From CAZDVQ01 sp964508975 (GTDB lineage Bacteria; Bacteroidota; Bacteroidia; Chitinophagales; Saprospiraceae), in contig CAZDVQ010000017.1 in assembly GCA_964508975.1 (NCBI GenBank), positions 12,202 through 76,201 on the forward strand: a DNA stretch of 64,000 nt, in the 5' to 3' direction. The notes under the pieces are model-generated. The model ran no database searches. It worked only from the letters and a program-made list of their open reading frames with translations, and was not told the DNA's origin. Shown in pieces: positions 42,636 to 51,235 of the stretch; position 1 is the stretch's first letter; the number at the start of each line of letters is the position of its first letter. The position numbers and the translations under genes were made by a program.

Positions 42636-43925
42636 ATGAATTTCCTTGAAGAGTTACGCTGGCGCGGGATGCTGCATAACATGACCGACGGTCTGGAAGA
42701 AGCCTTGTCAAACAATCAAATGATGACCGCTTATATCGGTTATGACCCTACTGCGCCTTCTATTACCATCGGTAATTACGTGACCATCATGATGCTCAAG
42801 TTGTTCCAACAACATGGCCATAAGCCTATCGTGCTCATGGGTGGCGCTACGGGTCGTATCGGCGACCCCTCGTTCAAGGAGGAGGAACGCAACCTGCTGG
42901 ATTTCGATGTGATTGACCGCAACCTGAAACACCAGCGCAAGCAAATGGAAAATTTGCTCGACTTCTCTGAAAACCTGCCCAACAAGGCTGAATTCGTAGA
43001 CAACTACGATTTTTACAGCAATATGAACGCCCTCGAGTTTTTACGCGATGTGGGCAAAACCATCACCGTGAACTACATGATGTCGAAAGACTCGGTTAAG
43101 ACGCGCTTCGAAACGGGTATTTCGTTTACCGAGTTTAGCTACCAGGTGTTGCAGGGCTACGACTTTGTGCACCTGTACCGCAGCATGGGCTGTACCTTGC
43201 AAATGGGCGGCTCCGACCAATGGGGCAACATCACCACGGGTACACACATGATTGGCAAAATGATCGACAATGCCAAAGCATACGCGGTGACTTGTCCATT
43301 GCTGACCAAAGCAGATGGTACCAAGTTTGGCAAGAGTGAAAAAGGCAATATCTGGCTGGATGGCGACATGACCTCTAGCTATGAGTTTTACCAATACTGG
43401 TTCAATGCCGGCGATGAAGAAGTGGTGAAATACAACCGCTACTTCAGCTTGAAAAGCCCCGCTGAAATCGAGGCACTCGAAGCAGCACATGCGGCGGCTA
43501 TCGGGCAGCGTGTACTGCAAAAGTCGCTGGCCGAGGAGTTGACGGGCCGTATCCACGGCGCCGAAGGTTTACAAGTGGCTTTAGAGGCTACAGCCTTCTT
43601 CTTCGATAAGAAAATGAGCACTGAGACCTTGACTCAACTACCTGCCAAGGTGTTTGAAATTGCTTCAACTGCCGTAGATTCGGCGGAGTTGCCCGCGGCT
43701 AGCCTGCAAGCTGGCCTCGAAATCGGGGAGCTGTTGGCGGTTGTAACCAAGTTTATGCCTTCTAAATCGGAGGTGCGCCGTGCGATTAAAAGCAATGCCA
43801 TCGCGGTGAACAAGCAGAAATTAAGCGATGAGTTGTACCAGTTAACGCCCAAGGATGTTTTGCCTTCGGGTTATATTTTGATTGAAAATGGAAAGAAGAC
43901 GCAGTATTTGATTAAAGTGAAATAG
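42636..43925 (+). CDS. tyrS: tyrosyl-tRNA synthetase
   Basis: 429 residues, the normal length for bacterial TyrRS. The class I catalytic domain shows YIGYDPTAPSITIGNYV (HIGH region), LMGGATGRIGDPSFKEEER, the tyrosine-binding stretch SYQVLQGYDFVHLYRSMGCTLQMGGSDQWGNI, and KFGKSEKGNIWL as the KMSKS loop. A C-terminal S4 domain (SKSEVRRAIKSNAIAVNKQKL) binds the tRNA. The HIGH motif reads TIGN rather than HIGH/HLGH. It charges tRNA-Tyr. The TACCTTTG promoter box is just upstream. Confidence 0.96.
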   Translation: MNFLEELRWRGMLHNMTDGLEEALSNNQMMTAYIGYDPTAPSITIGNYVTIMMLKLFQQHGHKPIVLMGGATGRIGDPSFKEEERNLLDFDVIDRNLKHQRKQMENLLDFSENLPNKAEFVDNYDFYSNMNALEFLRDVGKTITVNYMMSKDSVKTRFETGISFTEFSYQVLQGYDFVHLYRSMGCTLQMGGSDQWGNITTGTHMIGKMIDNAKAYAVTCPLLTKADGTKFGKSEKGNIWLDGDMTSSYEFYQYWFNAGDEEVVKYNRYFSLKSPAEIEALEAAHAAAIGQRVLQKSLAEELTGRIHGAEGLQVALEATAFFFDKKMSTETLTQLPAKVFEIASTAVDSAELPAASLQAGLEIGELLAVVTKFMPSKSEVRRAIKSNAIAVNKQKLSDELYQLTPKDVLPSGYILIENGKKTQYLIKVK

Positions 43926-44040
43926 TTTGCGTAACTTAGAGGAAAGTTATACAGGATTCATGTAGTTCAAAGCTACAGTGTTCTTATTGCTCTTTCTTTG
44001 CAAACGATTATTCGTACATACATATTTAATCTACACCAAC

Positions 44041-44523
44041 ATGAACGCAGCACATTTTCACCTCATCGTAAACCACATGCCCATTGTGGGTATTTTCTGG
44101 GCCATTGCATTAACCGCTTATGGCCAATTCAAAAAGAACGACACCGCCTTGTACGCCGGCTTGATTAGCTTCGTGGCCGTGGCCGTATTCGCATTTTTAT
44201 CGAGCAACAGCGGCGAAGGCGCCGAAGAAATTGTAGAAGGCTTACAAGGCGTAACCCACGACATCATCCACGAGCACGAAGAAATGGGCGAAAAGGCCAT
44301 GTTTGCTTGTATTGCCTTGGGCGTATTATCGCTAGCAGCTTTGTTCTTGGCTAAATACCGCCGTTTGTTGACCTGGGTTATCCTAGTGGGTAGCATCGGT
44401 GCAGCAGTACTGTTGAGCTTAACTGGTACTACTGGCGGCGAAATTCGCCATACAGAGATTCGCAAGGACTATGTACCTGCCGCCCCAACTGGCGAGGAAC
44501 GTGAGGAAGGCGAAGACCACTAG
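44041..44523 (+). CDS. four-helix membrane protein (DUF2231-like)
   Basis: 160 residues from the ATG at 44041 (MNAAHFHLIVNHMPIVGIFWAIALTAYG); the frame is open 63 nt upstream, but those residues are not typical of the family. Four hydrophobic segments (about 10-25, 35-52, 85-105 and 112-130) and the motifs HFHLIVNHMP, SGEGAEE and HEHEEMG place His and Glu residues in or beside the membrane, as in DUF2231-type proteins that may bind haem or metal. The last segment holds GTTGGEIRHTEI, then a charged tail. The function is unknown. Confidence 0.8.
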   Translation: MNAAHFHLIVNHMPIVGIFWAIALTAYGQFKKNDTALYAGLISFVAVAVFAFLSSNSGEGAEEIVEGLQGVTHDIIHEHEEMGEKAMFACIALGVLSLAALFLAKYRRLLTWVILVGSIGAAVLLSLTGTTGGEIRHTEIRKDYVPAAPTGEEREEGEDH

Positions 44524-44677
44524 TACCTTTTGGGGCTTCATTGGTCGGAAACAAGACTGGAAACGTCTAAAATCAGACTGTCTTATCATAAGGTATGCGT
44601 AGCTTTGCAGTCGAAATTTGTGGTACGCTAATCTTACTACACTTTTCGTGCTTTCAGTGTTATGCAACCACCTTGAT

Positions 44678-45052
44678 CTGCCCGCGAGGGCAGACCCTTA
44701 TCTTAGCCGCGGGTTAAGCGTAGCGCAACCCGGGGAAAAATGCCGCACCCACCCAAGCCTAGGCGCGGCGGTAAAAGATAAAAACAGGTCGGTGCATTGC
44801 CTCGCCGCGCAAGGGTTCCGAGTTTGCCTGGAAAACGGGTGCCGCTATCGTTCCGTGGCGATTCCTGTTTCTTGCATACCTAAACGGCTTGCCGCCACGG
44901 GTTTTCGGTTGTCGCCCTGAACCCCGGGTTGCGCTTCGCTGACCCGGGGCTACCAAAAGGGGCTGCCCTACGGGCAGCGACGGCCAAAAAAGTGTCCTAA
45001 CCGTAGCCTTTTCAAGGATGGGTGGAGCATAGCAGACGGGGTAATCACAAAA
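44678..45052 (-). repeat. modular hairpin mosaic, copy 2 (reverse orientation, longest copy)
   Basis: Read on the minus strand it contains, in order, CCCCGTCTGC, CCACCCATCCTTG, GGCTACGGTTAGGACAC, the hairpin GGCTGCCCGTAGGGCAGCC, CCCCGGGTCAGCGAAGCGCA, the GGCGGCAAGCCG / CGCCACGG hairpin, the GCGCGGCG ... CCGCCGCGC hairpin, and GGGTTGCGCTACGCTTAACC. Most of the 705-bp gap 44524-45228 is this element plus the next one. Confidence 0.8.
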
Positions 45053-45102
45053 GCCTGAAAGGATACTACAACCTACCAAATAAGCAATGCTGAACGGCAA
45101 TC

Positions 45103-45220
45103 TGCGCTAGGGGTGGTAGCGGGCGCCGCAGGCGCTCCCGACGTGCGAAGCACTAGGGACGAGCAACGCGACGCCGCGAACGACCCGCCGCTGGCCGCCA
45201 GGGCCAGCGGAGCGCCCAAA
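45103..45220 (-). repeat. GC-rich palindromic intergenic element, copy 14 (reverse orientation)
   Basis: GCGCTAGGGGTGGTAGCGGGCG ... GTGCGAAGCACTAGGGACG ... GGCCGCCAGGGCCAGCGGAGCGCCCAAA. It ends 8 bp before the ATG of the S9 peptidase gene. Confidence 0.78.
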
Positions 45221-45228
45221 TCAAAACC

Positions 45229-47163
45229 ATGTCTAAAATTCAATCAATGATGAAACCATACCTGAGCCTGATGTTGTTGGGCTGCCTCATGATTGTTGCA
45301 TCGTGTAAACCTGCAAAAAACGAAATGAACGAGCCTGCCAAATTGATTCCGCTTCAGGATTTTTTCAAGAACCCCGAACAATCTGCCTACCAAATTTCGC
45401 CTGGCGGTGGCTATATCTCGTACCTGGCACCGTACAAAAGTCGGAAGAATATTTTTGTACAAAAGCTTGGTAGTAACGAAGTTAAGCAGTTGACCTTTGT
45501 AGAAGAACGTGACCTTGCGGGCTATTTTTGGGAGAGCGAAGGCAACCTGATTTACTCGAAAGATAACGGTGGCGACGAGAATTACCACCTCTATTCCGTA
45601 GATGTGGAAACGGGCAAAGAGCTTGATTTGACGCCTTTTGCAGGTGTGCGCGCCGAGATTATCGACGAGTTGCCCGAGCTGGATGGTATCCTGATTGTAA
45701 GCCTGAACAAGCGCAATCCACAGATTTTTGACCCTTATCGCCTGGATGTAAAAACAGGTAAATTGGACCTGCTGGCCGAGAACCCAGGCAACATAACCAG
45801 CTGGTACACAGACCATGAGGGTAAAATTCGCCTAGCCGTTTCAACCGATGGAGTGAATACCAGTTTCTTGTACCGCGAGCAGGAGCAAGACGCGTTTAAA
45901 ACCGTGTTGAGTACTAATTTCAAAGAAAGTTTGTCGCCGCTGTTTTTCAGCTTTGACAACCAGTACATATATGCCCTGTCGAACATTGGCCGCGACAAAG
46001 ATGCCGTGGTGAAATTTGACATCAAGAATGGCAAAGAAATGGAATTGGTGTACGAACACAAGGATGTTGACGTGAGTTCCTTGTCGTACTCCCGCAAGCG
46101 TAAAGTACTGACAACCATTGCATTTACCACTTGGAAACGCCAGTATCACTTCCTCGACGAGACCGTGAAAGCCTTGTATGGCCGCCTGGCCAAAGACTTG
46201 GGCAAGTATGAAACCGTGATTACCAGCACCAACCGCGAGGAAGATAAGTTTATTGTACGCACCTACAGCGACCGCTCGTTGGGGGCATATTACTACTACG
46301 AAAAGTCGAGCGACAAACTGGAAAAACTGGCGGATGTGAGTCCTTGGCTGGATGAAAACGAGCTCTGCGAGATGAAGCCCATCGAATACAAATCGAGGGA
46401 TGGCTTGACGATTCATGGCTATTTGACCTTGCCAAAGGGCAAGCCAGCTAAAAATCTGCCTGTAGTGGTTAACCCGCATGGTGGCCCTTGGGCCCGCGAT
46501 AGCTGGGGCTTTAATCCAGAGATACAGTTTTTGGCGAACCGTGGCTACGCCGTGTTGCAGATGAACTTCAGGGGCAGCACAGGCTACGGCCGTAAATTCT
46601 GGGAAGCCTCGTTCAAAGAATGGGGTTTAACCATGCAAAACGACATTACCGACGGGGTAAATTGGTTGATCAAAGAAGGTGTGGCCGATAAAGACCGCAT
46701 TGCGATTTATGGCGCTAGTTATGGCGGTTACGCTACCCTAGCTGGTATTACTTTGACCCCCGACGTGTATGCCTGCGCCATTGATTACGTGGGTGTATCG
46801 AACCTGTTTACCTTCATGGGCACAATTCCACCGTATTGGGAGCCATACCGCCAGATGTTGTACGAGATGGTTGGCGACCCATCGAACGAGGCCGATAGCT
46901 TGCGCATGCGTGAGACCAGTCCGGTATTCTTGGTGAACCAGATCAAAACGCCATTACTGATTGTACAAGGTGCTAAGGACCCACGGGTAAACCAGGCAGA
47001 ATCGGACCAGATGGTTGCGGCGTTGAAAGAAAAAGGCATTGAAGTAGAATACTTGCTGAAAGAAAACGAAGGCCACGGTTTTAGGAACGAGGAGAACAAA
47101 TTCGAGTTGTACGAAACCATGGAGCAGTTCTTGGCGAAGCATTTGAAAGCGGGGGAGAAATAA
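45229..47163 (+). CDS. S9 family prolyl oligopeptidase-like lipoprotein
   Basis: 644 residues; starts at 45229, 45247 or 45250 are possible. A lipoprotein signal peptide (SLMLLGCLMIVASC) precedes an N-terminal beta-propeller (QISPGGGYISYLAPYKSRKNIFVQKL, ESEGNLIYSKDNGGDENYHLYSVDV) and a C-terminal alpha/beta hydrolase with the triad Ser497 in GASYGG, Asp584 in GAKDPRVN and His616 in EGHGF. S9 enzymes of this layout are extracytoplasmic dipeptidyl- or oligopeptidases. Together with the S46 peptidase at 51-53 kb it fits peptide scavenging. The gene begins 8 bp after a GC-rich element, so its promoter must lie inside or beyond the repeat. The rlmF gene follows after 6 bp. Confidence 0.92.
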   Translation: MSKIQSMMKPYLSLMLLGCLMIVASCKPAKNEMNEPAKLIPLQDFFKNPEQSAYQISPGGGYISYLAPYKSRKNIFVQKLGSNEVKQLTFVEERDLAGYFWESEGNLIYSKDNGGDENYHLYSVDVETGKELDLTPFAGVRAEIIDELPELDGILIVSLNKRNPQIFDPYRLDVKTGKLDLLAENPGNITSWYTDHEGKIRLAVSTDGVNTSFLYREQEQDAFKTVLSTNFKESLSPLFFSFDNQYIYALSNIGRDKDAVVKFDIKNGKEMELVYEHKDVDVSSLSYSRKRKVLTTIAFTTWKRQYHFLDETVKALYGRLAKDLGKYETVITSTNREEDKFIVRTYSDRSLGAYYYYEKSSDKLEKLADVSPWLDENELCEMKPIEYKSRDGLTIHGYLTLPKGKPAKNLPVVVNPHGGPWARDSWGFNPEIQFLANRGYAVLQMNFRGSTGYGRKFWEASFKEWGLTMQNDITDGVNWLIKEGVADKDRIAIYGASYGGYATLAGITLTPDVYACAIDYVGVSNLFTFMGTIPPYWEPYRQMLYEMVGDPSNEADSLRMRETSPVFLVNQIKTPLLIVQGAKDPRVNQAESDQMVAALKEKGIEVEYLLKENEGHGFRNEENKFELYETMEQFLAKHLKAGEK

Positions 47164-47169
47164 TTCATC

Positions 47170-48108
47170 ATGCCCCATAAAAAAGAACTTGCCCAGGAAA
47201 AACAAAGCTTTCATCCGAAAAACCCGCACCGGAGCCGGTACGATTTTGAGGCATTGATTGCGGTGCATCCCGAATTGGGGCCATATGTAAAGCCTAATCC
47301 TTACGGGGATGCGTCGATTGATTTTTTCGACCCAGCAGCTGTATTGAACCTGAACAAAGCCTTGTTGAAGCAATTTTACGGGGTAGCACATTGGGATATT
47401 CCGGCGGGGTATCTTTGTCCGCCTATACCGGGCCGGGCTGATTATATCCACCAGCTGGCAGAGCTCTTGTACCTAGACCTTGACCATGCCAGCCCAGTAC
47501 GTTGTATAGATATTGGCGTGGGGGCCAACTGTATTTACCCGATTATCGGTCACAAAGCCTATGCTTGGCAATTTGTAGGCACCGATATAGACCCTGTGGC
47601 CCTAGCTAATGCCCAGCAAATTGTAGCCCAGAACCTTGGACTGTCCGAGCACATCGAGTTCAGGTTGCAGCCCAACAAACATCAGATATTCAAGGGTGTA
47701 TGGGCAACCGAAGAACGCTTTCACCTGAGCATTTGTAATCCGCCCTTCCACGCCTCCTTGGAAGAAGCTCAAGCTGGTACTTTGCGCAAACTCAAAAACT
47801 TGAAAGGCAAAAAGGTTACCGCAGCGAAGCTCAACTTTGGCGGACAATTACACGAGTTGTGCTGCGAGGGCGGCGAGCCGAAATTCATCGGCGATATGAT
47901 TGTGCAAAGTAAGGCATATGCCCAAAACTGCCTGTGGTTCAGTTGTTTGGTCTCCAAACAAGATAACTTGGCAGCGGCTTACCGACTCTTACACAAGCAA
48001 GCTGCCGTTGAGGTAAAAACCATCGCGATGCAACACGGAAATAAATCGAGCCATATTATCGCCTGGACATTTATCGAGCCTGCGCAGCGGAAGGCTTGGC
48101 AAGTATAA
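47170..48108 (+). CDS. rlmF: 23S rRNA (adenine(1618)-N(6))-methyltransferase RlmF
   Basis: 312 residues matching RlmF: the start FHPKNPHRSRYDFEALI, KPNPYGDASIDFFDPAAV, the SAM-binding DIGVGANCIYPIIG and the catalytic NPPF motif in LSICNPPFHASLEEA, plus FGGQLHELCCEGGE and FSCLVSK. The enzyme methylates A1618 of 23S rRNA. The start is 6 bp after the S9 peptidase stop, suggesting cotranscription. The 3' end overlaps the convergent glycosyltransferase gene by 38 nt. Confidence 0.95.
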   Translation: MPHKKELAQEKQSFHPKNPHRSRYDFEALIAVHPELGPYVKPNPYGDASIDFFDPAAVLNLNKALLKQFYGVAHWDIPAGYLCPPIPGRADYIHQLAELLYLDLDHASPVRCIDIGVGANCIYPIIGHKAYAWQFVGTDIDPVALANAQQIVAQNLGLSEHIEFRLQPNKHQIFKGVWATEERFHLSICNPPFHASLEEAQAGTLRKLKNLKGKKVTAAKLNFGGQLHELCCEGGEPKFIGDMIVQSKAYAQNCLWFSCLVSKQDNLAAAYRLLHKQAAVEVKTIAMQHGNKSSHIIAWTFIEPAQRKAWQV

Positions 48109-48967
48109 GCAGCTTCCAAATATCCATGAGCCAGAGTTTGGGCTTTGAGCCGCAAAGTTGTCGCTCAATAGGTTTAATCAAAGGCTGACACAAACGGAGG
48201 ATGTATATCAAACCCGTGTTTTGACAAAACCGAAACGCTTTCAGCACCTTGATGGATTGGATGGAAGGATGCAGCTTTTGAATCATCAACAAGTTATCCA
48301 GCGCTGCTCGTTGCTTATCCAAAAAGGTAGAACAGCTATCTAGGCCTAGGTGCACTAAAGGTGCATCGATATGGCGTATCTGGGCACCGACCTTTTCGAG
48401 GGCCAGTCCAAACAGTGTATCCTCGTGGCCGTAAGTTTTGATTTGTTCCTCAAATTGAACCTGCATAAACAAGGCCTTTGGGATCGCGAAGTGAAAGGTT
48501 TTAAAGCTGTGGAAGCTTCTGATTTGGCGTTGCTCGGCACTTTGCACCTCCCGTTGGCTGCCGTAGAACCAGTGCAGGTATAAATCGGCTTGGTTGGGAG
48601 CTTGTTGAGCATATGCTGTACCACCGCACACCACCTTGTTGGGCGCCAAGGCTTGAGTGTATAGCTGTAACCAGTTATGTATGGACAGGCCTGCGTCGCA
48701 GTCGATAAACAACAAGTACTCCCCTTGAGCCATTTGGGCTAGTTGGTTGCGTGCTTTAGAGCGGCCTTGATTTTGCTGGGCATAAAAGTACCGTACCCGA
48801 GGAATTTGGCCCAGGGATTCATTTAATGGGATGTATTCGGGGCTAGAATGATCGTCGAAAAGGATAATTTCAGCATCGATGGAAAAAGTATCCAGTTGTT
48901 CAAGCAGCGATTGTACCAATGCTTGCGTTGGTCGGTTGAATATGGGTATTAGTATAGATAGCAGCAC
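48071..48967 (-). CDS. family 2 glycosyltransferase
   Basis: 298 residues with a GT-A fold: LSILIPIFNRPTQAL, AEIILFDDHSSP (first Asp of the nucleotide-sugar site), NQGRSKARNQLAQMAQGEYLLFIDCDAGL with DCD as the metal-binding DxD variant, and the acceptor side YGHEDTLFGLALEKVGAQI (ED motif). No membrane segment is present, so it acts at the cytoplasmic face, perhaps in lipopolysaccharide or capsule synthesis, though no such genes are adjacent. The end overlaps rlmF by 38 nt, so one of the genes may have been extended after its original stop was lost. Confidence 0.9.
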   Translation of the reverse strand: MLLSILIPIFNRPTQALVQSLLEQLDTFSIDAEIILFDDHSSPEYIPLNESLGQIPRVRYFYAQQNQGRSKARNQLAQMAQGEYLLFIDCDAGLSIHNWLQLYTQALAPNKVVCGGTAYAQQAPNQADLYLHWFYGSQREVQSAEQRQIRSFHSFKTFHFAIPKALFMQVQFEEQIKTYGHEDTLFGLALEKVGAQIRHIDAPLVHLGLDSCSTFLDKQRAALDNLLMIQKLHPSIQSIKVLKAFRFCQNTGLIYILRLCQPLIKPIERQLCGSKPKLWLMDIWKLLILAKPSAAQAR

Positions 48968-49070
48968 TTGGTCTGTATAATTACTTATTTTATCTAGTTC
49001 CGCTGTAAAGTTGCTTAAAATTAAAATATATTAGCGAAAATATTTCAACAAGTTCATAAAACCTAGCCCT

Positions 49071-50120
49071 TTGTCACAGTCTTTATCCACAAGAACCCTT
49101 GATTCCATTTACGACTGGCTGTCGCAGCGCGTGGTCTATCACGGCATTGCCTGGTTCTTGTACTTGTTGATCGTGATGATACCCCCTACCCTAGGCGGTC
49201 AACCGTTTTGGTTCACGCTGTCGAACCAGCTCATCAACATGGTTTTCTTGGCGATCGTGGTTTATGTAAACTTTTACTACCTCATCCCTAACTCCCTGAG
49301 TAGAAAGCGATTATTGCGCTATTTCCTCTTGTTGATGTTAACCTGTGCCATGGTTACCCCCGTCAAGGTGGTTTTGGTGTTCATTCGCGTTGACCCGGCG
49401 GAGCAGTTACAGATGCGGGAAGATTTGCCCTTGATTTTCGTATCCACCTTCATTTTGGCCTTGGTTTCTACCTTGTTCAAAATTGTAGCCGAGTGGATTA
49501 GGCAACAGCGCATCCGCCAAGATTTAGAGATGAAGAACATGCAATCGGAGTTAAAATTCCTGCGTTCGCAGATTAATCCGCACTTTTTGTTCAACACTTT
49601 AAACTCTTTGTACGCCCTAACTTTAAAAAAATCTGAAAATGCTCCAGAGATGGTGCTGCGTTTGTCGGAAATCATGCGTTATATGTTGTACGAGTGTAAC
49701 GAAAAGCGTGTTCCGCTCGACAAAGAGGTTAACTACATCCGGAACTACTTGGAAATGGAGCGGATGCGTTTTGGGCAAGGCGTGGATATTTCCTTTGATT
49801 TACAAGGTGATATTGAGCACAAGTCCATCGCACCGCTGATGTTCATTCCTTTTTTGGAAAACGCTTTCAAACACGGTTTAAGCCAGCAGCTTAAATCGGG
49901 TTTCGTTCGTATTCATGTGCTGGTAGAAGAAGATGTACTGCATTTTCAAATTGAAAATAGTACAACCAGCTTGCATGATTCTACTTACCACCGCGGTGGT
50001 ATTGGCCTCGAAAACGTTCGCCGCCGCCTAGAAATTTTGTACCCCGATGCCTACGATATGAGCATCAGCGAAAGTGCTGATACTTATACCGTTACACTGA
50101 CCTTGCAATTCGATGAATAA
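49071..50120 (+). CDS. LytS/YehU-type sensor histidine kinase
   Basis: 349 residues. The only plausible start is the TTG at 49071; the frame is open 36 nt further but has no ATG. Four N-terminal membrane helices (about 24-42, 50-72, 80-105 and 120-140) lead into a coiled linker and a HisKA_5-type domain with LRSQINPHFLFNTLNSLYAL, where His171 is the phosphorylation site. The ATPase part has NYLEMERMRFG, LMFIPFLENAFKHG and GGIGLENVRRRLEILY. It would phosphorylate the LytTR regulator encoded 340 bp downstream. A repeat cluster separates the two genes. Confidence 0.9.
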   Translation: MSQSLSTRTLDSIYDWLSQRVVYHGIAWFLYLLIVMIPPTLGGQPFWFTLSNQLINMVFLAIVVYVNFYYLIPNSLSRKRLLRYFLLLMLTCAMVTPVKVVLVFIRVDPAEQLQMREDLPLIFVSTFILALVSTLFKIVAEWIRQQRIRQDLEMKNMQSELKFLRSQINPHFLFNTLNSLYALTLKKSENAPEMVLRLSEIMRYMLYECNEKRVPLDKEVNYIRNYLEMERMRFGQGVDISFDLQGDIEHKSIAPLMFIPFLENAFKHGLSQQLKSGFVRIHVLVEEDVLHFQIENSTTSLHDSTYHRGGIGLENVRRRLEILYPDAYDMSISESADTYTVTLTLQFDE

Positions 50121-50138
50121 TCAACGAGTTTGTTTTTT

Positions 50139-50241
50139 TGGGCGCCCCGCCGCTACGCGTCGGCGGTCCCCTCTGGGCGCGCTAGACGCTTGGCGCTTCG
50201 CGCTGCCACCTACGGTGGCACCCGCCGGGCACCTGGCGCGA
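50139..50241 (+). repeat. GC-rich palindromic intergenic element, copy 15
   Basis: TTGGGCGCCCCGCCGCTACG ... GCGCTTCGCGC ... GCCACCTACGGTGGC ... GGGCACCTGGCGCG, beginning 19 bp after the histidine kinase stop. Confidence 0.78.
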
Positions 50242-50273
50242 GGTCAAAGCTAACCATTGAACCTGCTACCTAC

Positions 50274-50373
50274 CTTGCCCTTGTTGGCGTCCCCGCCAAC
50301 AAGCGGTAAAACAGGGCAGGTGACTGGCAAACTTGTAGGGCCGTTGGCGGGGACGCCAACAGCGGCAATGTGT
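50274..50373 (+). repeat. 100-bp dispersed repeat, copy B
   Basis: Same orientation as and about 97% identical to 10761-10860, including both 18-bp inverted arms. Both copies follow a GC-rich element of the plus orientation within about 30 bp. Confidence 0.9.
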
Positions 50374-50404
50374 AATAAACCACTTGAGTAGAATCTATGT
50401 AAAA

Positions 50405-50450
50405 CCAACTCCTAACTCCTAACTCCTAACTCCTACCTACTAATACCTAA
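50405..50450. repeat. heptanucleotide repeat array (AACTCCT type)
   Basis: Four perfect AACTCCT units, then ACCTACT and AATACCT. It ends about 10 bp before the response regulator gene. Confidence 0.8.
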
Positions 50451-50460
50451 GCCCTAAAAT

Positions 50461-51192
50461 ATGATTAACTGCATCATTGTAGATGACGAACCCTTAGCGC
50501 TGGACGTGCTTGAAACCTACGTTGAACGTGTACCCAACCTCCACTTGGTACAACGTTGTAATAATGCTTTTGAAGCTTTTGAAGCCATCAAGCAACATAA
50601 AATCGACTTAGTATTCCTCGACATCCAAATGCCGCAGGTTACTGGTATCGACTTCATCAAAAGCCTAACGCAAGCCCCTAGGGTGATTTTTACCACGGCC
50701 TACCCCAACTATGCCATCGAGGGATTTGACCTCGACGCGGTGGATTACTTGCTCAAACCCATCGCTTTCGACCGCTTCCTGAAAGCCGTGAACAAAGCCT
50801 CAGCCGCCATTGAAAAAGTGCAGCAAAGTTCAGAAGATACCGATAAAACCGATGAGCCTAAAGAGGAAGAAGCACCAAACTTCATCTTTGTCAAGTCCGA
50901 CAAAAAGCTGATCAAAATCAAATACGAGGATATCATCTTTATCGAGGGATTGAAGGACTATGTCATTATCCGTATCAACACGGGGCGGGTCATTACCCTG
51001 CAAACCATGAAAAGCCTAGAGGAAAAACTTCCCTCCGACCAGTTCCGGCGGATTCACCGCTCATATATCGTTCGCCTCGACCGGGTAGATGCCGTGATTG
51101 GCAGCCAGGTTGAAATCGACAAAAAACAACTGCCCATCGGTAAAAACTACCGGGACGAATTGCTAGAAGTGATTCACAAGTATAAGCTGTAA
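50461..51192 (+). CDS. LytTR family response regulator
   Basis: 243 residues. The receiver domain has the acidic pocket VDDEP (Asp8, Asp9), phosphoacceptor Asp54 in FLDIQMP, the Thr switch in FTTAYPNYA, and Lys in LLKPIAF. A charged linker (about 120-138) leads to a LytTR DNA-binding domain (IFVKSDKKLIKIKYEDIIFIEGLKDYVIIRINTGRVITLQTMKSLEEKL, FRRIHRSYIV). It is the natural partner of the LytS-like kinase upstream. LytTR regulators usually control cell-surface or exopolysaccharide genes. A strong bidirectional terminator follows. Confidence 0.95.
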   Translation: MINCIIVDDEPLALDVLETYVERVPNLHLVQRCNNAFEAFEAIKQHKIDLVFLDIQMPQVTGIDFIKSLTQAPRVIFTTAYPNYAIEGFDLDAVDYLLKPIAFDRFLKAVNKASAAIEKVQQSSEDTDKTDEPKEEEAPNFIFVKSDKKLIKIKYEDIIFIEGLKDYVIIRINTGRVITLQTMKSLEEKLPSDQFRRIHRSYIVRLDRVDAVIGSQVEIDKKQLPIGKNYRDELLEVIHKYKL

Positions 51193-51196
51193 AAGA

Positions 51197-51232
51197 AAAA
51201 AGCCTCATAACCAATTGGTTATGAGGCTTTTT
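51197..51232. terminator. bidirectional Rho-independent terminator
   Basis: A perfect 36-bp palindrome: stem AAAAAGCCTCATAACC-AATT-GGTTATGAGGCTTTTT (split here for length), centred at 51214/51215. It serves the response regulator on the plus strand and the S46 peptidase on the minus strand. Confidence 0.92.
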
Positions 51233-51235
51233 CAA

